A stretch of DNA of 35,039 bases, from positions 1 through 35,039 of the forward strand of contig NZ_JFZJ01000022.1 of the NCBI RefSeq assembly GCF_000636015.1, written 5' to 3'. Of this stretch, positions 24,540 through 34,198 are shown in pieces. The notes under the pieces are model-generated. The model worked only from the letters and a program-made list of their open reading frames with translations. It did no database searches and was not told the origin of the DNA. This DNA is from Rhodomicrobium udaipurense JA643 (GTDB taxonomy: Bacteria > Pseudomonadota > Alphaproteobacteria > Rhizobiales > Rhodomicrobiaceae). The translations under genes and the position numbers were made by a program. Within the stretch, counting starts at the first letter, position 1; every line of letters begins with the position of its first letter.

Positions 24540-27500
24540 TTGCCCGCATCATCGAATGGTCGGCGCGCAACATCGCGGTCGTGCTGATCGCAACCCTCCT
24601 CGCCATCGCGGGCGGCATCTATGCGCTGCGCCATCTGCCGCTTGATGCCATCCCCGATCTGTCCGACACGCAAGTCATCGTCTACACGAACTATCCGGGC
24701 CAGGCGCCGCAAGTGGTCGAGGATCAAGTTACCTATCCTCTGGCAACCGCGATGCTGACGGTGCCGAAATCGAAAGTCGTTCGCGCGTTTTCGTTTTTCG
24801 GCGTCTCGTTTGTCTACATCATTTTCGAGGACGGCACCGACATCTACTGGGCGCGAAGCCGCGTTCTTGAATATTTGAACGCTGCATCGGCGCGCCTGCC
24901 CACGGGCATTACGCCGGTGCTCGGCCCCGATGCGACAAGCGTCGGCTGGGTGTATCAGTACGCCATCGACTCAAAGACGCTGAACCTCGCGGAGACGCGC
25001 TCGCTTCAGGATTTCACGCTGCGCTATGGTCTCGCCAAGGCCGAGGGTGTCGCCGAAGTTGCCAGCGCGGGCGGCTTCGTGAAGCAGTATAACGTGATCG
25101 TCGATCCGCAGCGGCTGCGCGATCTCGGTATATCGCTCGACAAGATCCGCGACGCCATTCGCGCCAGCAATGCCGATGTCGGCGGCCGCACGCTGGAGCT
25201 TTCCGAATTCGAATATGTCGTTCGCGGCAAGGGCTATCTCCGCGGCGTCGACGATCTGCGCAAGATTGTCGTGAAGGTGGATAATGGGACGCCGGTCTTG
25301 TTGCGCGATGTATCCCGGATCGAACTTGGACCCGACGAGCGGCGCGGCATTACAGAACTCAACGGCGAGGGCGAGGTCGCGAGCGGCATCGCGCTTCAGC
25401 GGTTTGGCCTGAATGCGCTCGACGTTATCGACAACGTGAAGAAGCGCATGGCGGAACTCGCGCCAAGCTTGCCCGCGGGCACGGATATCGTTCCGGTCTA
25501 CGATCGCTCGAACCTCATCTATTCCGCGATCGACACGCTGAAAAGCACGCTCCTGGAAGAGAGCGCCATCGTTGCGTTGGTCTGCATCGTCTTCCTTCTG
25601 CACATTCGCAGCGCGCTGGTCGCCATTCTCATGCTGCCGGTCGGCATCCTGCTGGCCTTCGCCGCCATGCGCTGGCTCGGGCTTGGCGCAAACATCCTGA
25701 GCCTCGGCGGAATCGCGATTGCCATCGGCGCCATGATCGATGGCGCGATTGTCATGATCGAGAATGCGCACAAGCATCTCGAACGCGCCGAGCCGGGCAA
25801 GCCGCGCTCCGAAATCCTGATCGAGGCGGCGAAACAAGTCGGCCCGGCGCTGTTTTTCAGCCTGCTCATCATCACCGTTTCCTTCATGCCGATCTTCGCG
25901 CTGGAATCGCAGGAAGGGCGGATGTTCGGTCCGCTCGCTTTCACCAAGACCTTCTCGATGGCGGCGGCGGCGATCCTTTCGATCACCCTGGTGCCGGTGC
26001 TGATGATCCTGTTCGTGCGTGGGAAAATCATCCCCGAGCACAAGAACCCGATCAACCGGGCGCTCATCTGGCTGTACCGGCCCATCATCAAGGGGGTGTT
26101 GAAGGCGAGAACGCTGACGATTGCCGTGGCGCTTGCCGTCCTCGGCGCGAGCGTCTGGCCCGCTTCGCAGCTCGGCTCCGAGTTCATGCCGACACTCGAC
26201 GAGGGCACGCTGCTTTACATGCCGACGACTTTGCCGGGCATCTCGATCACAAAGGCCGCGGATCTCCTGCAAACACAGGACCGCATCATCAAGACCTTTC
26301 CAGAGGTCGCTTCGGTGTATGGCAAGGCGGGACGCGCCGAGACTTCGACAGACCCGGCCCCGACCGAGATGTTCGAAACCGTCATCAACCTGAAGCCGAA
26401 GGAGGAATGGCGGCCTGGCGTCACCATTGAAAGCCTGACCGCCGAGATGGACAAGGCGCTGCAATTTCCGGGCGTTTCCAATGCATGGACGATGCCGATC
26501 AAGGCGCGCATCGATATGCTAGCGACTGGCATTCGCACGCCTGTCGGCATCAAGGTGCTCGGCAGGGATCTGACCGAACTGGATCAGGTCGCAAAGCAGA
26601 TCGAGACTGTCGTCCGAAATGTCCCCGGCACCACCAGCGCCTACGCCGAGCGCGTGATCGGCGGCTATTACCTCGACATCGTCCCTGATCGCGATGCGCT
26701 CGCCCGCTATGGCCTCCTGATCGGCAACCTTCAGGACACCATCGCCATGGCGCTCGGCGGCCAAGCCGTGACAACGACCGTCGAGGGCCGCGAGCGCTAC
26801 ACCGTCAACGTCCGATACCCGCGCGATTTCCGCGACAATCCCGAAGCGATCGCTCGCGAGGTGCTCGTGTCGTTGCCCGGCGGTGGCGCGGTACCACTCG
26901 GGGAGGTCGCCACGGTGCAACAGACGCGCGGGCCGAATGCGATCCGCACGGAAAACGGGCAACTCGCGGTCTATATCTATGTCGACATGCAAGGCCGCGA
27001 CCTCGGGAGCTATGTTGCAGACGCTCAGAAAGCGGTGGCGGACAATGTAAAGTTCCCGACCGGGACTTATGTCCAGTGGAGCGGCCAATTCGAATACATG
27101 CAACGCGCCATCGCGAAGCTGAAGATCGTGGTGCCGCTCACGCTCGCCATCATCTTCCTGCTGCTCTATCTCAATTTCGGCACGCTCACAGAAACGCTGA
27201 TCGTCATGTTATCGCTGCCTTTTGCGCTCGTCGGCGGCTTATGGCTGATGTGGTGGCTCGGCTTCAATATGTCGGTGGCTGTCGCCGTCGGCTTCATCGC
27301 GCTTGCGGGCGTCGCGGCCGAAACGGGCGTCGTCATGCTGATCTATCTCGATCAGGCGCTACGGGAGGTGAAGGCTGAGCGCGAAGCCCAGGGCGAGCCG
27401 TTCACAAGGGCCGATCTTCACAGAGCCATCATGCGCGGCGCGGTGGAGCGCGTCCGACCCAAGATGATGACCGTCGTGGCGATCATGGCGGGGCTGTTGC

Positions 27501-27703
27501 CCATCCTTTGGAGCACGGGGACCGGCTCCGAAGTGATGCAACGCATTGCCGTGCCTATGATCGGCGGCATGGTCTCATCGACGGTTCTGACCTTGGTCGT
27601 GATCCCGGCGATCTATGCGCTGGTCAAGGGGGGCGGCCTGTCGAAGCCGGAACCGCGCACAACGGAGCAGGCGATTCGCCCTTCCGTGACAGCAGACGGG
27701 TGA
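24536..27703 (+). CDS. cusA: CusA-like Cu(I)/Ag(I) RND efflux pump
   Basis: 1055 aa heavy-metal RND transporter with twelve TM segments and two large periplasmic loops. It exports Cu(I)/Ag(I) using the proton gradient. The family start LDAIPDLSDTQVIVYTNYPG and the FVYIIFEDGTDIYWARSR stretch match CusA/SilA closely. The three methionines that bind metal in E. coli CusA (573, 623, 672) are conserved as Met562 (YMPTTLPG), Met612 (PTEMFET) and Met661 (ARIDMLATG). The proton-relay aspartate is Asp402 (GAMIDGAIVMIENAHK). Genes for an outer-membrane CusC and a copper-sensing regulator are not seen nearby. Confidence 0.95.
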   Translation: MIARIIEWSARNIAVVLIATLLAIAGGIYALRHLPLDAIPDLSDTQVIVYTNYPGQAPQVVEDQVTYPLATAMLTVPKSKVVRAFSFFGVSFVYIIFEDGTDIYWARSRVLEYLNAASARLPTGITPVLGPDATSVGWVYQYAIDSKTLNLAETRSLQDFTLRYGLAKAEGVAEVASAGGFVKQYNVIVDPQRLRDLGISLDKIRDAIRASNADVGGRTLELSEFEYVVRGKGYLRGVDDLRKIVVKVDNGTPVLLRDVSRIELGPDERRGITELNGEGEVASGIALQRFGLNALDVIDNVKKRMAELAPSLPAGTDIVPVYDRSNLIYSAIDTLKSTLLEESAIVALVCIVFLLHIRSALVAILMLPVGILLAFAAMRWLGLGANILSLGGIAIAIGAMIDGAIVMIENAHKHLERAEPGKPRSEILIEAAKQVGPALFFSLLIITVSFMPIFALESQEGRMFGPLAFTKTFSMAAAAILSITLVPVLMILFVRGKIIPEHKNPINRALIWLYRPIIKGVLKARTLTIAVALAVLGASVWPASQLGSEFMPTLDEGTLLYMPTTLPGISITKAADLLQTQDRIIKTFPEVASVYGKAGRAETSTDPAPTEMFETVINLKPKEEWRPGVTIESLTAEMDKALQFPGVSNAWTMPIKARIDMLATGIRTPVGIKVLGRDLTELDQVAKQIETVVRNVPGTTSAYAERVIGGYYLDIVPDRDALARYGLLIGNLQDTIAMALGGQAVTTTVEGRERYTVNVRYPRDFRDNPEAIAREVLVSLPGGGAVPLGEVATVQQTRGPNAIRTENGQLAVYIYVDMQGRDLGSYVADAQKAVADNVKFPTGTYVQWSGQFEYMQRAIAKLKIVVPLTLAIIFLLLYLNFGTLTETLIVMLSLPFALVGGLWLMWWLGFNMSVAVAVGFIALAGVAAETGVVMLIYLDQALREVKAEREAQGEPFTRADLHRAIMRGAVERVRPKMMTVVAIMAGLLPILWSTGTGSEVMQRIAVPMIGGMVSSTVLTLVVIPAIYALVKGGGLSKPEPRTTEQAIRPSVTADG

Positions 27704-27748
27704 GGGGGAACCACCCCGCCAGACGTGCGCGAAGACAAGGTCCGCGAG

Positions 27749-27784
27749 GGGGCTAGCGTCACGGCGATGGTGTCGCCGAGCCCC
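27749..27784. other. Large stem-loop downstream of cusA
   Basis: GGGGCT (27749-27754) and CGGCGA (27762-27767) pair with TCGCCG (27773-27778) and AGCCCC (27779-27784), giving 12 bp with a 7-nt bulge on the left. No T run follows. It lies in a 180-bp gap that shows no gene and could slow transcription at the end of the cus operon. Confidence 0.55.
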
Positions 27785-27884
27785 ATGCCGGGACGCTTCC
27801 CAAGCTCTGTCATGCTCCAGTCATCTCTCGTTGGCATTGTGCTCGCCACCTCAATGTTGGGGCTCACATGCGTAGCTTTGCCCG

Positions 27885-29018
27885 ATGCACTTGTTTGACT
27901 GGCTTGTAGCCCTGTTCTGCGCGACTGCCGTAGTAATCCATCTTTTGAGCACGTTTCTTACCGCATTTCGATGTTCCCCACTTTTCAGTCTCTCACGACC
28001 GGCGTGCAATTTCACTCCGCCGGTAACTATCTTGCGCCCTTTGCGCGGACTTGACCCCTACGATAAGCTCACGCTGCGATCGGGCTTTGCACTCGACTAT
28101 CCAAATTATGAGCTCATCTTTTGTTGCGAAGATGCAGACGATCCTGCTTTGCACCTCGTAAGAGACTTGATCGCCGCCCATCCCGAGATCTCCGCGCGGC
28201 TCTTGATCGGACCGGACAAGACGACAGCGAATCCAAAACTTAACAACGTTATCAAAGGGTGGGAGGCGGCCAGTCACGATTGGATCATTCTTGCGGATTG
28301 CAATGTCCTCATGCCTTCGGACTATATCCAGCGTCTCCTTCAAGGATGGCGAGGAGACACCGGAGTTCTCTGCTCCCCACCGGTGGGTTGCATGCCAAAG
28401 GGGATTTGGGCCGAAGTTGAATGCGCATTTCTGAACACCTATCAACTGCGCTGGCAATACGCCGCTGACAGCGTCGGGCTTGGCTTTGCCCAGGGAAAAA
28501 CGATGCTTTGGCATCGATCGCAGCTTGATCAAGCTGGCGGTATCCGCGCGCTTGGCGCAGAGATCGCCGAAGATGCAGCCGCGACAAAGGTCGTAAGGGG
28601 CCAGGGGCTTCGCGTCCGGCTTGTCGATCGCCCTTTCGGACAGCCATTGGGGCTTCGATCACGCGCCCAAGTCTGGAACAGACAGGTTCGGTGGGCGCGG
28701 CTAAGGCGCGCGACATTTCCAGCCGTGTTTATTCCGGAGCTGCTTTCCAGTAGCCTGTTGCCGATACTTGCGGGTGCCTACACCGCAGACAATGCCGGCC
28801 TGTCGTCAACGCTCGCCATAATAATCCTTATGGTTCTTTGGTTCGGAAGTGAGGCAGTTCTTGCAAGAGTATCGGGATGGCATTTAAGGCTTACGTCGCC
28901 GATTGCCTGGGCTTTACGCGACCTTATGCTGCCTTTCCTCTGGATCGCAGCCTGGTCAGGGGACAGCTTTTCATGGCGCGGCAATGAAATTCACCTTACC
29001 CGTACGACGGAAGCCTGA
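27885..29018 (+). CDS. Ceramide glucosyltransferase-like GT21 family protein
   Basis: 377 aa membrane glycosyltransferase. An N-terminal TM covers about 5-27 and C-terminal hydrophobic segments about 285-305, 310-330 and 345-360. The GT2-fold core begins PPVTILRPLRGLDPY. It carries the GT21 signature: Asp83 (CCEDADD), Asp138 (ILADCNVLM), Asp230 (IAEDAAATK) and RQVRW (266-270), corresponding to D1, D2, D3 and (Q/R)xxRW of ceramide glucosyltransferases. It ends FSWRGNEIHLTR. It may glucosylate sphingolipid-like or other lipids; a hopanoid-associated HpnI-type role is the main alternative. Codon use is less GC-biased than in the neighbouring cus genes, suggesting transfer. The start lacks a good Shine-Dalgarno. 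Confidence 0.85.
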   Translation: MHLFDWLVALFCATAVVIHLLSTFLTAFRCSPLFSLSRPACNFTPPVTILRPLRGLDPYDKLTLRSGFALDYPNYELIFCCEDADDPALHLVRDLIAAHPEISARLLIGPDKTTANPKLNNVIKGWEAASHDWIILADCNVLMPSDYIQRLLQGWRGDTGVLCSPPVGCMPKGIWAEVECAFLNTYQLRWQYAADSVGLGFAQGKTMLWHRSQLDQAGGIRALGAEIAEDAAATKVVRGQGLRVRLVDRPFGQPLGLRSRAQVWNRQVRWARLRRATFPAVFIPELLSSSLLPILAGAYTADNAGLSSTLAIIILMVLWFGSEAVLARVSGWHLRLTSPIAWALRDLMLPFLWIAAWSGDSFSWRGNEIHLTRTTEA

Positions 29019-29294
29019 TCTACGACGCCCAATGAGCACTCAACCACTTTAGTCAACGCCGGGCGCCCATGATCGAAACAGCGGTTGGCGCCAGGAAATC
29101 GTGTGTAGGTCTGTTGCAATCAGGAGCTTGCTGTTATCCCCGCTCAGCGAACATGATCGAGCTTCATCCCGCTACCGTACAGCAACATCTTCGTTATCCC
29201 GACGAATTTGCCGAAGAGCTTCGCAATCCGTGGGAAATCGGTGGTGCCGGCTGCCCGGCTCGCGCTTGGACGAGTGCTGAGTTCAAGACGCACA
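29019..29294. other. Gap between the glycosyltransferase and the large MCP
   Basis: Contains the first copy of the direct repeat. A plus-strand frame of about 85 codons at 29069-29326 has no recognisable domain and runs into the MCP 3' end, so I do not call it. No terminator is clear for either neighbour. Confidence 0.4.
29226..29258 (+). repeat. Direct repeat, copy 1, downstream of the large MCP gene
   Basis: About 33 bp, with an exact 19-bp core GGTGGTGCCGGCTGCCCGG at 29240-29258. It matches 32401-32434 in the same orientation. The two copies bracket the MCP gene. Confidence 0.8.
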
Positions 29295-32234
29295 TCAATG
29301 CAGCGCGGGGTCTTTTACCCGTTTAGCGACACCATGCGAAAGGGCTGGCTCGCTCCTTGAGGAAGAGCGTTCCTCCGCGATCCTGAAAAAGGCGACCGCA
29401 TCGACAAGCTCGTGGGCCTGCTCCTCAAGACTTCTCGCCGACGCCGTCGCTTCTTCTACAAGCGCGGCATTTTGCTGCGTGATACTGTCGATCTGAGTGA
29501 TTGCCACATTCACCTGCTGCACGTTCTCGCTCTGCTCCTTGCTGGCCATCGCGATATCGCCGACGATCGAACTGACGCGCTGCACTTGGCCAACAATCTC
29601 TTGCATCGCCATGCCGGCGCTTTCCACGAGTTTGGCCCCTTCGTCGACCTTGCCGACCGAGTTCGCAATAACTGATTTGATATCCTTGGCGGCTTCAGCC
29701 ACACGCTGAGCAAGGCTGCGCACTTCCGATGCCACCACGGCGAAACCACGACCCTGCTCGCCTGCCCGCGCCGCCTCGACCGCTGCATTCAAAGCCAGAA
29801 GGTTCGTCTGGAAAGCAATGGCGTCGATTATGGTGGTGATATCCGCAATCTCACGATTGCTTGCGGTGATGTCATTCATGGTCGTCACGACCTTGGCCAC
29901 CAGCTTTCCTCCGTGAAGCGCGCATTTGGATGCTTCTGCGGCGAGTTTATTGGCTTCCTGCGCGTTCTCGGCGTTTTGCTTCACCGTTGAGGCAATTCCC
30001 TCAATGCTGCTCGCTGTTTCCTCAAGGTTTGACGCCTGGTTTTCTGTGCGCCTTGACAAATCATCGTTCGCAGACGCGATCTCGCTCGCGGCGTTCTGGA
30101 TTGTCCCGGACCCAGCTCGGATTTGCGCGATGATAACGCGCAACTGATCGACAGTTCTGTTCGAGTTGTTTGTCAAATCGGCAAACACGCCCTCGAAACG
30201 GTTATCGATCTTCTGGCTAAGGTCGCCAGCCGCCAAAGCTTTCAAAAGGCGGTCGATGTCATTTAGAGCATGCTCGCTCGTGCCGAGGATCGCATTGAGG
30301 CCTTGTGACATCTGGAGGAGAAAACCGGATTTGCCGGCTTCCAACGCCCGCTTCGAATAGTTGCCCGCAGCGGCGGCATCGACAAGAGCAGCTATTTCTC
30401 TCTCTGCGGTTAGTTGTTCGGTCATATCGTTCCATTGCGCGGCCGTCCCGAGCCGTTCGCCGTGCTCGTCGATGACCGGGCTGATGACGATATCGAAGTC
30501 TCGCCCGCCGAACACTCTGCGTAGGGCGGGCTCTTTTTGCGAATGTGCCGACGTCCAAGCGCTGTCATTTTTACCAAATACTTCAACGCTTCCCACAATC
30601 TTGCCAGCATCGAAGCCGGGATATTGCTGCTGGAAAGCCGCTTCGTGCTTTTCTAGCATCGTCATGAAGGCCTTGTTCACATAAGTGATCCGGCCTTCGG
30701 TATCTGCGATGCGAACCGGGACGCCAACATTGTCGAGCGCTGCCTTGACGCGCGCGGTATACCGCGCGGCATTGGCACCAGCTTCAAGCCTGTCGCGGAC
30801 CTTCTCGATAGCGTCCGTAATGACCTTGCGCTCACCTGGCTGAGGTGGAATGCGCTTTGAGAAATCGCCGTCGGCGTATTCCTCTACGAGTTTGGCAATG
30901 TGCATCGTCAGATCAATTTGCCCACGCACCATCTCGTTCACATTGTGGGCGATCTCACCATAGGTTCCCGCAAATTCATGCGCGCGCAGGCGTGCGGAAA
31001 TACGCCCTTCCGAATTATGCGCACGCGCCATGTCGAGTTGCGCGGCAGAGAATTTTTGCAACGTTGCCATCACGCTGTTGACGGCATGGCCCACCTTCCG
31101 GAGTTCATCTTTCGAATGGCTTTCGACTTGCTCGGCAAGGTCGCCATGGGCGAGCCTGTTCGCGCCATTTTCGATCGCCTTCAATGAACGAAGAACCGAC
31201 AGCAGTGTGCCGATGAAAATATAGAGAACAAGAAAAAGCCCGGCACCATTTACGAGAAAAACAAACTGCATATTTCTTTCGTCTTTTTGGCCCCGGCTTA
31301 CTAAAATGCCGTCGAGCGTATCAAGCGAAAAATCCATAAGTGCGTAAAGCTTTTCCACAGCGTAGGAGCCGCGCTTGGCGAATTCATCCCGCTCGGTGCT
31401 GAAGTCACCGCGTAAAATAGCGCCCACTTCTCTTTTATGAAAATATGCCGCTGCAACTCTTGCTTGGTCGGTCCTGGTTTTTATTGTCTCCGCAATGTTT
31501 GGATTGGCCGTCATGGCCTTATCGAGATCTTGCCTCAATGCATCGAAATCGCGGCTTACCATCTCTGACAGCACGCTCAGCCGAACGCGCTCGGATGCTG
31601 AGCTTTCTTTCCTCGAAAGCACGGCTTCGCCTTCATATCCGAGACGGATCAGATTGCTGGAGAGCGCCGGAATGCTTGAGGTCGTCGTCAAGATGAGGTG
31701 GTATGCATCCGCTTCCGGGTCCAGCGTCAAGTTGCTTTCGTCAGCGATAAGGACAATGAAATCTTGGAGCTTGTTCGTAAATTCGATCATCTTGTCGTTT
31801 CCGACATCGATCGCGTTGAAAGCAGACGCAATATTTATTGCCTTCCAGTTTTGTTTCAAAATAGGCAAAGCTTCTTTCGTTTTATGAAACGACTGAATCG
31901 GGGTGATTTTACTCGTCAAAAGCTCCAGTATTTCATCGACAGTCTCTCGGGACTTTGCCTCTTTCTTTTTGGCCTCCTCCTGACCGGTGAGGGCGATAGG
32001 GTTTGCGATGCCATAGTCCTGCGCCGCCTGTAGCAGGCGGCGCGCGGGCATAATCAATTCAATTCCGATCCGTTCCTTTTGATTGAACTGAAAGTCCCTG
32101 TCGAGCTCGCTGTACAGTTCAAATGACAGCGTCGCCAACGGCACAACAAACAGAAGACCAGCGAGACCCAACTTCGCTCCAAAATGAAGTCTGCTCATGA
32201 TCGCCATGGCTGGCGCGAAAAGTACGTTCAACAT
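29295..32234 (-). CDS. Large methyl-accepting chemotaxis protein with HAMP repeats and a PAS domain
   Basis: 979 aa from ATG 32234 (GGAG eight bases upstream); an in-frame start at 32258 would add 8 residues. TM1 covers about 22-42. The periplasmic helical sensor, about 43-320, contains [19 protein letters not shown], a motif common in helical sensor domains. TM2 covers about 323-346. A HAMP follows at about 347-400, then further HAMP-like units (about 430-490 and 650-700) around a PAS domain at 500-605 ([20 protein letters not shown]). The signalling tip is canonical: [20 protein letters not shown] then [18 protein letters not shown] (about 807-845). No CheR tether is seen at the C terminus. 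The ligand is unknown. Lower GC than the genes around it. Not linked to other che genes here. Confidence 0.94.
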   Translation of the reverse strand: MLNVLFAPAMAIMSRLHFGAKLGLAGLLFVVPLATLSFELYSELDRDFQFNQKERIGIELIMPARRLLQAAQDYGIANPIALTGQEEAKKKEAKSRETVDEILELLTSKITPIQSFHKTKEALPILKQNWKAINIASAFNAIDVGNDKMIEFTNKLQDFIVLIADESNLTLDPEADAYHLILTTTSSIPALSSNLIRLGYEGEAVLSRKESSASERVRLSVLSEMVSRDFDALRQDLDKAMTANPNIAETIKTRTDQARVAAAYFHKREVGAILRGDFSTERDEFAKRGSYAVEKLYALMDFSLDTLDGILVSRGQKDERNMQFVFLVNGAGLFLVLYIFIGTLLSVLRSLKAIENGANRLAHGDLAEQVESHSKDELRKVGHAVNSVMATLQKFSAAQLDMARAHNSEGRISARLRAHEFAGTYGEIAHNVNEMVRGQIDLTMHIAKLVEEYADGDFSKRIPPQPGERKVITDAIEKVRDRLEAGANAARYTARVKAALDNVGVPVRIADTEGRITYVNKAFMTMLEKHEAAFQQQYPGFDAGKIVGSVEVFGKNDSAWTSAHSQKEPALRRVFGGRDFDIVISPVIDEHGERLGTAAQWNDMTEQLTAEREIAALVDAAAAGNYSKRALEAGKSGFLLQMSQGLNAILGTSEHALNDIDRLLKALAAGDLSQKIDNRFEGVFADLTNNSNRTVDQLRVIIAQIRAGSGTIQNAASEIASANDDLSRRTENQASNLEETASSIEGIASTVKQNAENAQEANKLAAEASKCALHGGKLVAKVVTTMNDITASNREIADITTIIDAIAFQTNLLALNAAVEAARAGEQGRGFAVVASEVRSLAQRVAEAAKDIKSVIANSVGKVDEGAKLVESAGMAMQEIVGQVQRVSSIVGDIAMASKEQSENVQQVNVAITQIDSITQQNAALVEEATASARSLEEQAHELVDAVAFFRIAEERSSSRSEPALSHGVAKRVKDPALH

Positions 32235-32557
32235 CCCCGACTCCAATGCCAGCCTCAATCAAGCGTGGCCTTGAGTTGTACAAGAGGGCGGTTAGTGGGC
32301 CGTTGCCAAGATGGCTAAAACTGTGATGCTCGGATAGGTGCGCGAACCGGGAGCGAACGTGGCTTTGACGGGAATTGAGGACGTCTCACCCATAACGACG
32401 ATCCGTAGGGGAATTGGTGGTGCCGGCTGCCCGGTTTGTACGATTCCCCCACGAACGTTCCCGATCCGTTTGCGGGCGTAAGCGCACGCGGTGCATTGAC
32501 ATGGCCGCTTGGGCGCCGAGAGCAATTTTTCATCGGAGCGTCCGGTTTGAACTGGCG
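32235..32557. other. Region upstream of the large MCP, with repeat copy 2
   Basis: Holds the MCP promoter (not identified precisely) and the 3' flank of the esterase gene. No RNA gene or domain-bearing ORF is seen. A minus-strand frame across it would have to run through the repeat and is not convincing. Confidence 0.4.
32401..32434 (+). repeat. Direct repeat, copy 2, upstream of the large MCP gene
   Basis: Same orientation as copy 1 at 29226-29258. The 19-bp core is at 32416-32434, and the preceding 15 bases (ATCCGTAGGGGAATT) differ from copy 1 by about three changes. The distance between copies is about 3.2 kb. Confidence 0.8.
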
Positions 32558-34198
32558 TCAAGGCCGGTTTCCTTTGGTGCCAAACAGCGCCAGCAGCCCA
32601 TCCGACAGTGCTCCGCGCCACACAAGATAGTCGTGGCCGCCCGCATATTCGCGCGCGATCACCGCATAGCCCTTCGCTTCAAGTACGTCGCGCAAATGAC
32701 GGTTCGTCTCAAGGATGCTCGGACGTCCGCCGCCTCTGGATTCGAAAAGCCCCGCGCTGAGAAAGAAGCGGAGGTCTCGTCGCGGCGTCGATGCGACGAG
32801 CGTAGCGACATGATTGTCGCGTGCAGGCTCGGTGCCCTCGGGGTGCCACCAATACGAGCCGGACAGGCTGATGACATTCCCGAACGCCTCGGGATGACGA
32901 AGCGCGATGGTCGATGAGGCCAGCCCGCCAAAGCTAGATCCCGCGAGAGCGGTATGCGCGGGACTATGCCTGAGCGAGGTCGCCGCAAGCACCTTGGGAA
33001 GCAGCTCCTCCGCCAGCGCATCGGCGAAGGTTGCGTTGCCGGGAAGCTCGGTGGCTCTGGCATCGCCGTCGATGTTCGGGATGAAGACGGCGACCGTTGG
33101 CGGGATGACGCGCGCTGCGATCATGTTGTCGAGGATGAGCGGCGTCGGCACCTTGCTCTGGTACTCGCGACCGTCGAACACGAATAGCAGCACTGTGTCG
33201 GGATCGGCGGGGTTGAAATCCGGCGGGGTGTAAATCGTCACGTCGCGAGCATTGCCGAGCTTTTCGCTCGCAAAGGTGAGGCTCGAAAGCGTGCCGGAGT
33301 GCGCGCCAGCGGGCGCGATCCACGGCTGCGCGGGCGCGTCCGGCAATGAGACGGTTGAGCTTTGGTTGTAGGCGTCGCTCGCCTCCACCGGCCACGGCGT
33401 GCGATTGAGCGGGTCCGCCTGTGCGGTCGCAAGGATCGCGACGCGCCTCTCCCGCTCGGTGCCCGGGAAGTCGGGCACGTCTGGCGCGAGCTTGTAGGAA
33501 AGCCGCGTCGAGGACGGCAACAGATAGGTCTTGAACCAAACGTCGCTGTCGGCGAGGCGCTCCATCGGATCGTGATCGCTGCTCGGCGCGCCGAGAATGC
33601 GAACGCCGTGCTTGGCTCCGCGCGCGAGAAACGTGACGGTCGCTTTGCCGGCCGGGCCCGGCTCAACGAGAGGGGCACCCTTCTCAGCCACCATTCGCCA
33701 GAAGGCATCCGTGCGTTCGCCCGCCGCCAGTTTGGCGGCAAGGTCCGCCATGATCGGGCTTGCGAGCTTGGCTTTCGGCGCGCCCTGTTCCGACACGCCT
33801 ATGCGCTTTTCGAGTCTGACGATGACATGCGCCGCGCCCTTCGTGCTGACGCGTAGCACGGCGCCTCCCTGATCGGCGACATAGCGGAAGTCGCTTCGCC
33901 CCGCTGCTTCGAGAAAGAACCGCCGAACGGGCTTGCCGTCCTTCAGGAGTTCGAGCGTAGCGGCGGAGCTTCCGGCATCGACCACACCCGCCACGTAATC
34001 GCCGGGGCGCGCTCCGGCATCGAGATGGACGGGAGCCGTCGCCGCGACATTCACTTCTACCGAAGCGCCGGGATTGAGCCGGAGCGGCGAGGCCTCACCC
34101 GCCACCGAACCCTGCGGAAAAGCCGTTGTCATCATCACCGCGAGAAAGCCCGCCCGGGCAAGAGACCGGGCAGGGCATGAGGTTTCTATCATTACCAT
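32558..34198 (-). CDS. Exported Fes/enterochelin-type siderophore esterase
   Basis: 546 aa from ATG 34198; ATG 34192 is nearly as likely. A signal-peptide-like stretch (about 13-34, AGFLAVMMTTAF then SVAGEAS) suggests export. A beta-rich N-terminal region (about 40-130) resembles a pre-peptidase-like domain. An enterochelin-esterase N-terminal domain follows (about 150-290, with DVWFKTYLLPSSTRLSYKL). The alpha/beta hydrolase of the Fes/IroE type has nucleophile Ser422 (LAGSSFGGLASS), His522 (EYAGGHDYLVWR) and YTPPDFNPADP. It should hydrolyse ester bonds of a siderophore or related ester. The start overlaps the end of the TonB receptor gene by a few bases, so the two are coupled in an iron-uptake unit. 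Confidence 0.88.
   Translation of the reverse strand: MVMIETSCPARSLARAGFLAVMMTTAFPQGSVAGEASPLRLNPGASVEVNVAATAPVHLDAGARPGDYVAGVVDAGSSAATLELLKDGKPVRRFFLEAAGRSDFRYVADQGGAVLRVSTKGAAHVIVRLEKRIGVSEQGAPKAKLASPIMADLAAKLAAGERTDAFWRMVAEKGAPLVEPGPAGKATVTFLARGAKHGVRILGAPSSDHDPMERLADSDVWFKTYLLPSSTRLSYKLAPDVPDFPGTERERRVAILATAQADPLNRTPWPVEASDAYNQSSTVSLPDAPAQPWIAPAGAHSGTLSSLTFASEKLGNARDVTIYTPPDFNPADPDTVLLFVFDGREYQSKVPTPLILDNMIAARVIPPTVAVFIPNIDGDARATELPGNATFADALAEELLPKVLAATSLRHSPAHTALAGSSFGGLASSTIALRHPEAFGNVISLSGSYWWHPEGTEPARDNHVATLVASTPRRDLRFFLSAGLFESRGGGRPSILETNRHLRDVLEAKGYAVIAREYAGGHDYLVWRGALSDGLLALFGTKGNRP

Noticed and set aside
24971..26464. 497-codon minus-strand frame opposite cusA
   Set aside because: Antisense shadow of a highly conserved pump; Arg/Asp/Ala-rich with no family likeness.
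27704..27884. Possible group II intron or IS remnant between cusA and the glycosyltransferase
   Set aside because: Strong hairpin and odd composition, but no intron domain V, no terminal inverted repeats and no transposase fragment could be recognised.
29069..29326. 85-codon plus-strand frame through repeat copy 1
   Set aside because: No domain, it overlaps the MCP 3' end, and its content is explained by the repeat.
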